Shown: one piece after another, positions 24,345-31,885 of the stretch
Layout of the letters: every line of letters starts with the position of its first letter
How positions within the stretch are numbered: the stretch's first letter is position 1
Assembly (NCBI RefSeq): GCF_022163125.1
Contig: NZ_CP091881.1
Location: 3,782,001-3,846,000 of the forward strand
Origin: Paenibacillus sp. HWE-109
GTDB lineage: Bacteria > Bacillota > Bacilli > Paenibacillales > NBRC-103111
DNA: 64,000 bases
Direction of reading: 5' to 3'
Position numbers and translations under genes: made by a program
The notes under the pieces: model-generated
What the model was told of the DNA's origin: nothing
What the model saw: the letters and a program-made list of their open reading frames with translations, nothing else
Database searches by the model: none

Positions 24345-25343
24345 TCAGTGCGTATATGCGGCAACATTCTCAACACTTACCGCATCATGCAAGGCGGCAT
24401 TCAAGCCACTTGCAATAATATTGGCAATGTCTTCAATAAATTGGTCAATTTCCTTAGGCGTAACGAGCAAGTCGTGCCCTACTGGGTTTAGCACCTCTTT
24501 TACAAGCTGCAATCGCTCATCCTCATGGATATTGTCCAGAAGGCCGAGAATTTGCCCTGTGTTGCTTGTCTGCTCGCTAAAATGCTTATGCATAAGGTCA
24601 AAGGCATTATTCACTATCGTTGAGGCATACACAACGGTTGGAACCCCGATTGCGATAACGGGAATGCCTAGATTTTCTTTGGTTAATCCCTTGCGTTTAT
24701 TCCCGATGCCGGAACCTGGGTGAATGCCTGTGTCAGCAATTTGAATCGTCGTATTGACTCTATCCAAGGATCTGGAAGCCAATGCGTCAATGGCAATAAT
24801 GAAATCAGGCTTAGACATATCTACAATCCCTTGTACAATATCACTGCTTTCTATACCTGTCGTTCCCAGCACCCCGGGCGCTACGGCGCTGACGGCTCTG
24901 TAGCCGGGACTCACATCCTCTGGAACTAATTCGAAGTAATGCCTCGTTACCATCACATTCTCGACCACCAAGGGGCCTAGCGCATCGGGTGTTACATTGG
25001 CATTGCCCAACCCGATGATGAGGGCTTTGGCATTCTTGGGAATCCCGATTTCACGCAGAAATTGTTCGAACTCCTGGGCTAGTTTCGTGGCGACGCGGTC
25101 CTGCAATTGGCTGTCCTTCTCCCGAAGAGCAGGTACTTCTATTGTTATATAGTGACCGAGAAGCTTACCAAGCGCTTTGGAGCCTTCTTCGTTCAGAACG
25201 TTGATCTTGGTAACCCTGACACCATTCTCACGGGAGGATTCTTGTTGAATGCCGGGAATGGGCTGCCCCTGATTGGCGGCATGCGCCATGTCCCTTGCGT
25301 CGAGCGCGAGATCGGTATGTGTTGTAAATGAGCCTAAGTCCAT
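24345..25343 (-). CDS. gpr: Germination protease Gpr (SASP endopeptidase)
   Basis: Made as a zymogen in the forespore; cleaves small acid-soluble proteins during germination. 332 aa. N-terminal propeptide region TDLALDARDMA, then IGLGNANVTPDALGP and VAPGVLGTTGIESSDIV, the Gpr core (peptidase family A25, aspartic type), with IAIDALASRSLDRVNTTIQI... as a further signature. It is divergent from rpsT, as in Bacillus, and preceded by a sigma-G-like promoter. Confidence 0.97.
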   Translation of the reverse strand: MDLGSFTTHTDLALDARDMAHAANQGQPIPGIQQESSRENGVRVTKINVLNEEGSKALGKLLGHYITIEVPALREKDSQLQDRVATKLAQEFEQFLREIGIPKNAKALIIGLGNANVTPDALGPLVVENVMVTRHYFELVPEDVSPGYRAVSAVAPGVLGTTGIESSDIVQGIVDMSKPDFIIAIDALASRSLDRVNTTIQIADTGIHPGSGIGNKRKGLTKENLGIPVIAIGVPTVVYASTIVNNAFDLMHKHFSEQTSNTGQILGLLDNIHEDERLQLVKEVLNPVGHDLLVTPKEIDQFIEDIANIIASGLNAALHDAVSVENVAAYTH

Positions 25344-25377
25344 AGAAGTTCCCCTTTCTCAGGTGCCTTGCATCCTA

Positions 25378-25407
25378 TATTGTGTGATGAATTTTGGGCC
25401 CTTATGC
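25378..25407 (-). promoter_or_regulatory. Sigma-G-type promoter of gpr
   Basis: Minus strand GCATA (25403-25407), 18 bases, CACAATA (25378-25384), close to the sigma-G pattern GHATR-N18-CATWHTA (one mismatch). gpr is a known forespore sigma-G gene in B. subtilis. Confidence 0.6.
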
Positions 25408-25442
25408 AAAAACGATACCCTCTTAAAAGCTATTGGCAGGTC

Positions 25443-25471
25443 TTGCATTTTCACTTGTTGCATGGTAGAAT
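25443..25471 (+). promoter_or_regulatory. Sigma-A promoter of rpsT
   Basis: TTGCAT, 17 bases, TAGAAT; about 60 bases of leader run to the rpsT ATG. Confidence 0.65.
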
Positions 25472-25530
25472 ACTTAAAGTTGTCAGCAAACATACAAATG
25501 TAACGTTGAACCGTGTTTTGTAAGTAGGAG

Positions 25531-25791
25531 GTGAATTTCATGCCAAACATTAAATCCGCTATTAAACGAGTAAAAGTTAGCGAAAAGCGCCGTCTTCGTA
25601 ACGCTTCCCAAAAGTCCGCTCTGCGTACTGCGGTGAAAGCTTTCGAAACTGCTGTAACCCCTGAGGCTCTAGTTTTTGCTTCTAAGAAATTAGACAAAGC
25701 TGCTTCTAAAGGTTTAATCCATAAAAATGCCGCTAACCGCAAGAAGTCCCGTCTGGCTAAAAAGCTAAACGCTCTTACGGCCCAAGCGTAA
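25531..25791 (+). CDS. rpsT: 30S ribosomal protein S20
   Basis: Primary 16S rRNA binder of the small subunit. 86 aa, very basic and helical: MPNIKSAIKRVKVSEKRR, then SALRTAVKAFE and HKNAANRKKSRLAKKLN, the S20 signature. AGGAGGTGA precedes the ATG. Monocistronic, divergent from gpr as in other Bacillales. Confidence 0.98.
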   Translation: MNFMPNIKSAIKRVKVSEKRRLRNASQKSALRTAVKAFETAVTPEALVFASKKLDKAASKGLIHKNAANRKKSRLAKKLNALTAQA

Positions 25792-25808
25792 TACAAGGAC
25801 ATAAAAAC

Positions 25809-25858
25809 AAAGAGGCTGCCTTCAATGTAGATCATTCTACTTGAGGGCAACCTCTTTT
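25809..25858 (+). terminator. Terminator of rpsT
   Basis: AAAGAGG-C-TGCC-T-TCAA pairs with TTGA-G-GGCA-A-CCTCTTT, with T run at the end. Just before the 114-bp repeats. Confidence 0.85.
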
Positions 25859-25886
25859 GCATTTATTTGGCCGTACTCTTACGGAT

Positions 25887-26382
25887 AGGAGTCTGCAAAG
25901 ACTTCTATTCTAGAGAAACGGCTGCTTTTGGCGCAAATAAGAGCCTTTGGAGGCTCTTATTGCTTCGTTCCAAGGAGTTTGGACTTGTTTGGTTGCAGAT
26001 AGGAGTCTGCAAAGACTTCAGACTTCTATTCTAGAGAAACGGCTGCTTTTGGCGCAAATAAGAGCCTCTGGAGGCTCTTATTGCTTCGTTCCAAGGAGTT
26101 TGGACTTGTTTGGTTGCAGATAGGAGTCTGCAAAGACTTCTATTTCAGAGAAACGGCTGCTTTTGGCGCAAATAGGAGCCTCTGGAGGCTCTTATTGCTT
26201 CGTTCCGAGGAGTTTGGACTTGTTTGGCTGCAGATTAGGAGTCTGCAAAGACTTCTATTCTAGAGAAACGGCTGCTTTTGGCGCAAATAGGAGCCTCTGG
26301 AGGCTCTTAATCCCTCGTTCCGAGGAGTTTGGACTTGTTTGGCTGCAGATAGGAGTCTGCAAAGACTTCTATTCTAGAGAAA
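25887..26382. repeat. 114-bp tandem repeat array, left part (four units and the start of the fifth)
   Basis: Units begin aggagtctgcaaagacttc at 25887, 26001, 26122, 26237 and 26351, with spacings 114, 121, 115 and 114. Unit 2 carries an internal 7-bp duplication (agacttc) and unit 3 one extra T, so reading frames do not stay open across units. Each unit contains two small hairpins: AGTCT-GCAA-AGACT and an AAGAGCC...GGCTCTT stem. Single-base differences between units are few, suggesting recent expansion or homogenisation. The array lies between rpsT and holA. Confidence 0.92.
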
Positions 26383-26419
26383 TGTATCTGAGTCAATAGA
26401 GTGGACACAAAAAAAAGAG

Positions 26420-27304
26420 CTAAGAAATCAGTTTTATTTGCTTGTAGTACTGGGATTCAAACTTGTCTGGAGACAAATAGCCAAGCTTGCTGTGCGTACG
26501 TTTCCTGTTGTAGAAAAACTCAATGTACCAGTAGATTCGTTGGTGTGCTTCTTGGCGGCTTTGAAATTTATATCTGTACACCAATTCCCGCTTGAGAATG
26601 CTGTGAAAAGCCTCTATACAAGCGTTATCGTAGCAATTGCCTTTACGGCTCATACTACGAATCATATGGTATTCTTTCAGTTGTTTACGGTACTCATTAG
26701 ATGCATACTGCGATCCCCGGTCTGAATGATGGATAAGGCCTTTAGGCGGCCTTTTGGCTTCGTATGCTTGATTTAAGGCGTCTAGCGTCAGTTCCACGGT
26801 CATGCGATTGCCCAGCTGCCAGCCAACGATTTTGCGGGTAAACAAGTCAAGAACGCTTGCTAAATAAAGGTTTCCTTGACGTGTATGGATGTACGTGATG
26901 TCGGTAACCCATACTTGATTCGGTCTTGTACACACATCAAAATGCTGATTTAACCAATTTGGCGCAATCGGGTGGCTGTGATTGGAATCCGTTGTTTGCA
27001 CCTTGAATTTCCCTATAGCTTGTGAGCGTAAACCCTTCTTTTTCATGATACGCCCAACCGTTTTGACAGCGACTTTGAAACCTTTCTTTCTCAGTTCCTT
27101 TGTAATTTTCGGACTCCCGTAATTCCGATCCGATTCCAAGTACTCCTTTTCCACCTCTTTAGCCAACGCTTCGCGGTACTTTTTCCGCTCACTTGGGGGT
27201 GTGGTTCGCCATTTATAATAGCCGCTCTTGGATACACCTAGTACGCTGCACATCTTCTCAACTCGAAATGTTGAACGGTGGTCATCAATGAACTTGAATC
27301 TCAC
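26420..27304 (-). CDS. IS3-family transposase OrfB (DDE integrase domain)
   Basis: 294 aa with an N-terminal HTH_21-like part (SVLGVSKSGYYKW) and an rve integrase core: VWVTDITYIH (first Asp), HHSDRGSQYAS (second Asp) and YDNACIEAFHSILKREL (Glu). It starts with GTG overlapping the orfA stop (GTGA), and is also reachable by a -1 slip on A-AAA-AAG at 27334-27340 to give the OrfAB fusion, the catalytically active form in this family. Confidence 0.93.
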   Translation of the reverse strand: MRFKFIDDHRSTFRVEKMCSVLGVSKSGYYKWRTTPPSERKKYREALAKEVEKEYLESDRNYGSPKITKELRKKGFKVAVKTVGRIMKKKGLRSQAIGKFKVQTTDSNHSHPIAPNWLNQHFDVCTRPNQVWVTDITYIHTRQGNLYLASVLDLFTRKIVGWQLGNRMTVELTLDALNQAYEAKRPPKGLIHHSDRGSQYASNEYRKQLKEYHMIRSMSRKGNCYDNACIEAFHSILKRELVYRYKFQSRQEAHQRIYWYIEFFYNRKRTHSKLGYLSPDKFESQYYKQIKLIS

Positions 27305-27606
27305 TTCGGGTCTTTGCTGAAGATGTGCAGCGCCTTTTTTAAGATAGCTAGTTCTTCCTCTAGGTCTTTGTTGCGTTGTTCCAAGTCTTTCATGATCTGG
27401 TCATGGCTACGTAGATTGCCACTTCCTACGAAGGGCTCATCTGGAAATTGGCGATATTTACTGACCCAACTGCTCAATGTTTTCGCTGGAATGTTCAGTT
27501 CGTTTGCAATATCCGGAATCGATTTACTATGTTGTTGAATGTACTTAACCGTTTCTTCTTTGAACTTTTGATTGTACCGTTGGCGGAATTCACTCATCTC
27601 GGACAC
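27301..27606 (-). CDS. IS3-family transposase OrfA (helix-turn-helix)
   Basis: 101 aa. A helix-turn-helix of the HTH_8/IS3 type (ETVKYIQQH...IPDIANELNIPAKTLSSWV) precedes a leucine-zipper-like coiled coil (MKDLEQRNKDLEEELAILKKAL) in which the slippery site lies. It binds the IS ends and regulates transposition. Confidence 0.9.
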   Translation of the reverse strand: MSEMSEFRQRYNQKFKEETVKYIQQHSKSIPDIANELNIPAKTLSSWVSKYRQFPDEPFVGSGNLRSHDQIMKDLEQRNKDLEEELAILKKALHIFSKDPK

Positions 27607-27677
27607 CTCGTCATTTAGATAGGTCTATTATCTAATTTCCCAATTCGCTGTGTCCACTGTTAAGTCTAAATGCAAAA

Positions 27678-27843
27678 CGGCTGCTTTTGGCGCAAATAGG
27701 AGCCTTTGGAGGCTCTTATTGCTTCGTCCCGAGGAGTTTGGACTTGTTTGGCTGCAGATAGGAGTCTGCAAAGACTTCTATTCTAGAGAAACAGCTGCTT
27801 TTTGCGCAAATAAGAGCCTCTGGAGGCTCTTATTTGTTCGCTG
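27678..27843. repeat. 114-bp tandem repeat array, right part (rest of unit 5, unit 6)
   Basis: Bases 27678-27759 complete the fifth unit (32 + 82 = 114 bp). Unit 6 starts at 27760 and decays after the AAGAGCC...GGCTCTTATT stem at about 27840. Same two hairpins as in the left part. Confidence 0.9.
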
Positions 27844-27875
27844 AAGAAGTTTTGTCCGCTGTTGGTTAGGGAATA

Positions 27876-27935
27876 CCGAAGAGGAGGATGCTCTCAAAGC
27901 TTTAAAAGCCATGTGAGAGTCATCCCCTATTTCGG
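27876..27935. other. Imperfect 60-bp stem-loop after holA
   Basis: CCGAA, AGGATG-C-TCTCA and GC pair with their counterparts ending in TTCGG. It lies 14 bases beyond the holA stop. There is no U-tract on the minus strand, so it is a weak terminator or 3'-stabilising structure. Confidence 0.4.
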
Positions 27936-27948
27936 CAATTATTCCATT

Positions 27949-28968
27949 TTAGGCGGCCAGCCTGAGAAGGAATAGTTCCAACCCTAACACTTTATCGATT
28001 CTGCCTGTTTTCATCTGATAGTCCAAATCGGCCAGCTGGGACATAATCTCACTCAGCTTTTGAATATCATACCGCCTCGCTTGCCCTTCAGCGATCTTCA
28101 CCGCAAAAGGATGCAGACCGATCTGCGAAGCCATCTGCTGCTGGGAATACCCCTGTTTGCCAAGCTCCTTGACTTGGAGCATGATCCGAAATTGCCGCGC
28201 AATTAACGAGGCGATCTTAATCGGCTCCTCACGCTGCTTGAGCAATTCCTCCAGAATTACAAACGCCCGTTCCAAACGGACATTTACGATGTCCTCAATA
28301 AGGATAAATACGTTCTGCTCCGTACTGCGCGCCACAAGTTGGTCAATGATTTCAACCGTAGCCTCCGAGCCTGCTCCAACATACAAAGAGATCTTCTCAA
28401 TCTCAGCAGACAGAGACTGTAAATTGCCTCCAGTATAGAGAATCAGCTGGTCAGCCGCCTCCTTCACGAAAGTAAAGCCGCGCTGCCGGGCTTGTCCCGT
28501 CACCCAGACTTGCAGCTCATCTGCATTCAAGGAAAGGAACGGAACAGCAGCTTCCAGCTCCTTAAGCGCCTTGACAATCTTCTTGCGCTCATCTAATTTG
28601 TCAGCGTCCACTGTGAAGACGACCACGGTATGCTCGGCCGGAGATTTCAAATAATCCATTAAGCGATCCAAATGATGTTCAATCTTCGTGCTCTCCTTGG
28701 CGCCTGTAAAAAACAAAGCGTTCTTGGCTATAACCAGCTTCTTGGGCACCATAAAGGGAAGCGTTTCAGCATCTTCCAGAACGGCTGAAAGGCTGATTTC
28801 ACTTAGATCGAATTTGCTGACAGCAAATTCCTTGTGTTCGGGTTCAATAAGCAAATCGGTTAATACCTGAATAAATTCCCGCATTTTATATTTCTCAGGC
28901 CCATAGCACAAATAAACGGGTGCAGGGCGGCCTGCTTGAATATCTTTTAATGCTCTTTTGGCGTCCAT
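27949..28968 (-). CDS. holA: DNA polymerase III delta subunit
   Basis: Clamp-loader subunit that opens the beta clamp. 339 aa (B. subtilis YqeN about 347). N-terminal PVYLCYGPEKYKMREFI resembles the degenerate P-loop of delta, followed by VPKKLVIAKNALFF, and a C-terminal helical domain (QREEPIKIASLIARQFRIML, LHPFAVKIAE). In Bacillus yqeN lies next to comEC and rpsT; here the same neighbours are separated by accessory genes and repeats. Confidence 0.93.
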   Translation of the reverse strand: MDAKRALKDIQAGRPAPVYLCYGPEKYKMREFIQVLTDLLIEPEHKEFAVSKFDLSEISLSAVLEDAETLPFMVPKKLVIAKNALFFTGAKESTKIEHHLDRLMDYLKSPAEHTVVVFTVDADKLDERKKIVKALKELEAAVPFLSLNADELQVWVTGQARQRGFTFVKEAADQLILYTGGNLQSLSAEIEKISLYVGAGSEATVEIIDQLVARSTEQNVFILIEDIVNVRLERAFVILEELLKQREEPIKIASLIARQFRIMLQVKELGKQGYSQQQMASQIGLHPFAVKIAEGQARRYDIQKLSEIMSQLADLDYQMKTGRIDKVLGLELFLLRLAA

Positions 28969-28992
28969 GGCTAGCGTCCACTCCTTGCCTTC

Positions 28993-29022
28993 ATTCTACC
29001 AACAACAAAGGGACTACGTCAA
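28993..29022 (-). promoter_or_regulatory. Sigma-A promoter of holA
   Basis: Minus strand TTGACG (29017-29022), 18 bases, TAGAAT (28993-28998), with a leader of about 20 bases. Confidence 0.65.
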
Positions 29023-29186
29023 AGCCCTAAGACTTTGCCGCAATCCCCTTGTTAGTCTATTTAAACACCGGCGAAAGGCTCTAGAAACCTTAAACCGTGT
29101 GGACGAACCGTTATTTTGCTTTGCTTGCTTAGATTTCTTACAGCATATGCAAAAGTAACTCTTCTGGTGCATTCGTATCACAAGTT

Positions 29187-30410
29187 TTATGGAGACACTT
29201 CTGTTTTGTTTTTGAGATCGATGCGACTCGTGTGTAGGGAGCCTCCGCTCTCTACTTGATAGAACAAGATCTCATCCTTAGACCATTCCACCAGCGTGAT
29301 GGGATCATCGGTTTTCCAAATTTGTTTGGACTCAAATACCACTTCTAGAGTCTTGCTGCTGCGAATAATGACGTGCTGCTTTTCAACTACCGCTACATAA
29401 ACATCTGTTTTGGAATGCAGTTCATTCGCAGGAGCCGCGTACAAAGATTGGAATCCTACTGCATCGCTGGAATCCGCCCCTTTCTTGGCAAGCGGCGGAG
29501 GGGATTGCTCTCCCGCTTTCGATGAAGCAGCTTCTTTGGGATCGACCTGTTTCTCAGGACTATTAACAGCGCCACCTAACGTAGACTGGTTTGTTAAGCT
29601 GGTCTCTGTGTCCTTCTTCTCCCCAACGGAAGATTGGGCAGGATCCTGCATACGTGCCGGTTCGGATGTCGAAGGAGCAACCTTCATTTGATTCGTGCTT
29701 CTGTTTGTGTCTTGCGTAATGGGTTGCGGCTTCTCAAGCTTAGCGTCCGTCGTTGCTTGAGGCCCTGTCACCCCTGCCCCAGAAGCAGCAGGTGCTTGTT
29801 TGTTGTCTGACTTCTCCATCGTATCCGTCAGTGCTTGACTAGATGGAACCGGCACGACATCGGTTGGATTGGCATCTTTGTTCTCGATCACCGAATCGGT
29901 CGTTACCGATTTGCGATCAGCTCCCGCTGCTTGTTCTGAACTTTTGGATTCTGCACTGCTTCTTGCTGGTAGAAGTCCATCGGCATTATCTATGACAGGA
30001 TGCTGCATATTAAATGCGAAGAATCCAAGGATAAGGCCCGCGGCCACGATCCCGCCTGCGAATTTCCATGAGAATTGTGATCCAACTCGGCGTGTCCTAG
30101 GGAGTTTTGAGGTCTGTCCATGATCCATCTGACTTGCATTCGTGCTGAAGACAGCCACCTTGTCGGTAATGGATGCCGCGGCAAGCTTATCCAATTCGGA
30201 TATTTGCGGCATAATAGCGTCGACTAAACTGTATGGAGGAACAACCTTGGGTAATTGGGTCAACTCATCGGACAATCTCTGTAAACGTTCAAACATCTGT
30301 GCACAGTCCAAACAGTATGCTAAGTGAGCGTGCAGCTCATCTTGCTCATGTGCTTCCAGATCACCATCCAGCTGTCTTTGCATAAGTTCCATCACCTCTT
30401 GACAATTCAT
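29187..30410 (-). CDS. Anti-sigma factor with zinc-binding ZAS domain, membrane-anchored
   Basis: 407 aa. Cytoplasmic N-terminus with HAHLAYCLDC (H-x3-C-x2-C, about 27-36), the zinc anti-sigma motif. One membrane helix (GGIVAAGLILGFFAFNM, about 118-135) is followed by a long extracytoplasmic region: about 170 residues of Ser/Thr/Lys/Gln-rich linker and a small C-terminal beta domain (VYVAVVEKQHVIIRS, KDEILFYQVESGG). Its ATG overlaps the sigma-factor stop, the usual pairing. It is larger than RsiW (about 208 aa); the C-terminal domain may be the signal-receiving part. Confidence 0.88.
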   Translation of the reverse strand: MNCQEVMELMQRQLDGDLEAHEQDELHAHLAYCLDCAQMFERLQRLSDELTQLPKVVPPYSLVDAIMPQISELDKLAAASITDKVAVFSTNASQMDHGQTSKLPRTRRVGSQFSWKFAGGIVAAGLILGFFAFNMQHPVIDNADGLLPARSSAESKSSEQAAGADRKSVTTDSVIENKDANPTDVVPVPSSQALTDTMEKSDNKQAPAASGAGVTGPQATTDAKLEKPQPITQDTNRSTNQMKVAPSTSEPARMQDPAQSSVGEKKDTETSLTNQSTLGGAVNSPEKQVDPKEAASSKAGEQSPPPLAKKGADSSDAVGFQSLYAAPANELHSKTDVYVAVVEKQHVIIRSSKTLEVVFESKQIWKTDDPITLVEWSKDEILFYQVESGGSLHTSRIDLKNKTEVSP

Positions 30411-30955
30411 CCCCGAACACCTCCCTTCTGATAGTCTTGGAGCAACGACTGTAACTGATGTCTCGCTCGAAATAAGTATGACTTCACCGTATTCAGTGGC
30501 AAGTTCAGCGATTCTGCAATTTCATGATACGAAAAGTCCTGCAAATAACGAAGAACAACGACAGAACGATGGTGTTCGGGAAGCTTATCAATTGCCTCTC
30601 GAATGTCTTTGGCTAAATAGCCAGACATAATTTCATATTCAACATTATGCTCTGCAGTAAAGGTCATATCATGCTCATCAATAGAAACCGTAGGTTTCGC
30701 CTTGCGAAATTTATCGATGCAGATATTGGTAACTATCCGCTGCACCCACGTCTTGAATAACGCTTTTTCTTCATACGAATTAATTTTTGTATAAATCCGA
30801 AGGAGCGCCTCCTGTGAAGCATCAAGGGCATCCTGTTCATTATTCAAAATATAATAAGCGGTTCGATAGACGTGAGATTCAATTTCTCGCAATAGGGTAA
30901 TGAGAGCATCACGATCACCGGCTTGAGCTGATCTAACCAGTTCGGGTGCTACCAC
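30407..30955 (-). CDS. ECF RNA polymerase sigma factor (SigW-like)
   Basis: About 182 aa. Region 2: REIESHVYRTAYYILNNEQDALDASQEALLRIY, here read as the pieces VYRTAYYILNN and DALDASQEALL, then FKTWVQRIVTNICID (2.4). Region 4: LPEHHRSVVVLRYLQDFSYHEIAESL, seen as HRSVVVLRYL and YHEIAESLNLPLNTVKS (HTH). GTG at 30955 follows GGAGGG by six bases; the TTG at 30976 would place that site inside the gene. First gene of a sigma/anti-sigma pair with an ECF-type promoter upstream, so probably autoregulated. Confidence 0.9.
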   Translation of the reverse strand: MVAPELVRSAQAGDRDALITLLREIESHVYRTAYYILNNEQDALDASQEALLRIYTKINSYEEKALFKTWVQRIVTNICIDKFRKAKPTVSIDEHDMTFTAEHNVEYEIMSGYLAKDIREAIDKLPEHHRSVVVLRYLQDFSYHEIAESLNLPLNTVKSYLFRARHQLQSLLQDYQKGGVRG

Positions 30956-31086
30956 TGGGATCCCTCCCTCTTGCAATCTTACAGACGCGGCTGCGGCTCA
31001 TAAGGTTGCAAATCTTTTAGAATAATTTAATATGGCGACTTGCAACTACCAGAATAACAAACTTTCATAAATAAATACACCTGTTA

Positions 31087-31112
31087 GACGTAAATCAGCC
31101 GGATAAGTTTCG
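31087..31112 (-). promoter_or_regulatory. ECF-type autoregulatory promoter
   Basis: Minus strand CGAAAC (31107-31112), 16 bases, CGTC (31087-31090): the TGAAAC-N16-CGTM pattern of SigW/SigM-class promoters with one mismatch in the -35. It lies about 125 bases upstream of the sigma gene. Confidence 0.6.
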
Positions 31113-31222
31113 GCTTTTTTCCTCGTTGCGCGCCTCCCTTTCTAAAACCTCAAATTATTATTCATTGTAAGTCATTTTAAAAGTTGGGATAGTACTATGT
31201 TTATCTAGTACCACCGATATTG

Positions 31223-31262
31223 AAAAAGCCCGTGAACTCCAAACGCGGAGTCACGAGCTTTT
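31223..31262 (-). terminator. Terminator of the ABC/two-component operon
   Basis: Minus strand AAGCTCGTGACTCC, loop, GGAGTTCACGGGCTT then TTTC. It overlaps the end of the response-regulator gene. Confidence 0.85.
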
Positions 31263-31263
31263 C

Positions 31264-31866
31264 TCATGAAAGCCAACCATTTTTCTCCGCAATCGCAATC
31301 GCATCGATCCGGTTTTTGGCTTCCAACTTTTGCAGTATTTCCGAGACATAATTGCGAATGGTTCCGCTTGAAAGAAATAGCTGCTTAGCCATCTCGCCCG
31401 CTGATAACCCCTGTGCGATCAACTTCAATATGTCCTGTTCCTTGCTGGTTAACGGATTCTCAGCTTCCCAGAACTGCAAAGCAAGCTCAGCCGAAATGGC
31501 CCTGCCCCCTTGCTCTACTTTGCGCAGCGCCTCGCTTAATTCCTGAATGGGCGCGTCTTTCAATAGGTATCCGTGGACGCCGGCTTTCATAGCTCGCTGA
31601 AAGTAGCCGGAACGAGAGAATGTCGTTAAAATGACCACGCGGCATGCCATATTGTTTTGTTTGATTTTCTCAGCCACGTCCAGTCCTGTCAGTTTAGGCA
31701 TTTCGATATCCATAATACACAGATCCGGTTTCAGCGATTGAATCATGTCCAGTGCCTGCTCCCCATTCGCAGCTTGACCGACAACTTCAATATCCTCTTC
31801 TAGATCCAGCAGTGCACTCAGAGCTCCTCGCAGCATTCCTTGATCTTCAGCAACTATAACTCTCAC
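31264..31866 (-). CDS. NarL/FixJ-family response regulator (YvfU/DesR-like)
   Basis: 200 aa. Receiver domain with the acidic pocket VIVAEDQ, phospho-acceptor Asp in LCIMDIEMP (about 54) and VVILTTFSR with Lys in LLKDAPI. C-terminal LuxR-type HTH: LTSKEQDILKLIAQG, then SGTIRNYVSEILQKL. It is the last gene of ATPase-permease-kinase-regulator, an order like B. subtilis yvfRSTU. It probably controls its own operon. Confidence 0.92.
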   Translation of the reverse strand: MRVIVAEDQGMLRGALSALLDLEEDIEVVGQAANGEQALDMIQSLKPDLCIMDIEMPKLTGLDVAEKIKQNNMACRVVILTTFSRSGYFQRAMKAGVHGYLLKDAPIQELSEALRKVEQGGRAISAELALQFWEAENPLTSKEQDILKLIAQGLSAGEMAKQLFLSSGTIRNYVSEILQKLEAKNRIDAIAIAEKNGWLS

Positions 31867-31885
31867 TCATGTTCTCCTCTTCCGT

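Larger units (their letters stand above)
26383..27674 (-). mobile_element. Intact IS3-family insertion sequence, inserted in the fifth repeat unit
   Basis: 1292 bp from TG to CA. Ends are imperfect inverted repeats, strongest in AGTGGACACA (26400 region) and TGTGTCCACT (about 27649-27658). The target is duplicated: AAA at 26380-26382 and at 27675-27677. Removing the IS and one AAA restores a perfect 114-bp unit. Two overlapping frames (orfA, orfB) with an A6G slippery heptamer predict a -1 frameshift OrfAB transposase. No damage is visible, so it could be active. Confidence 0.93.

Noticed and set aside
25359..25862. Minus-strand frame opposite rpsT
   Set aside because: Antisense shadow of the S20 gene crossing both promoters; no ribosome site or motif.
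26081..26399. Plus-strand reading frames across the 114-bp repeats
   Set aside because: They arise because 114 is a multiple of three; 7-bp and 1-bp indels break the frame, starts lack ribosome sites, and the hairpins dominate the sequence.
25887..27843. CRISPR-like array
   Set aside because: Units are contiguous 114-bp tandem copies with no unique spacers, and no cas genes are near.
31097..31121. Plus-strand terminator (AGCCG...CGGCT plus T run)
   Set aside because: No plus-strand gene precedes it; the same bases fit the ECF promoter on the minus strand, so the hairpin is probably incidental.
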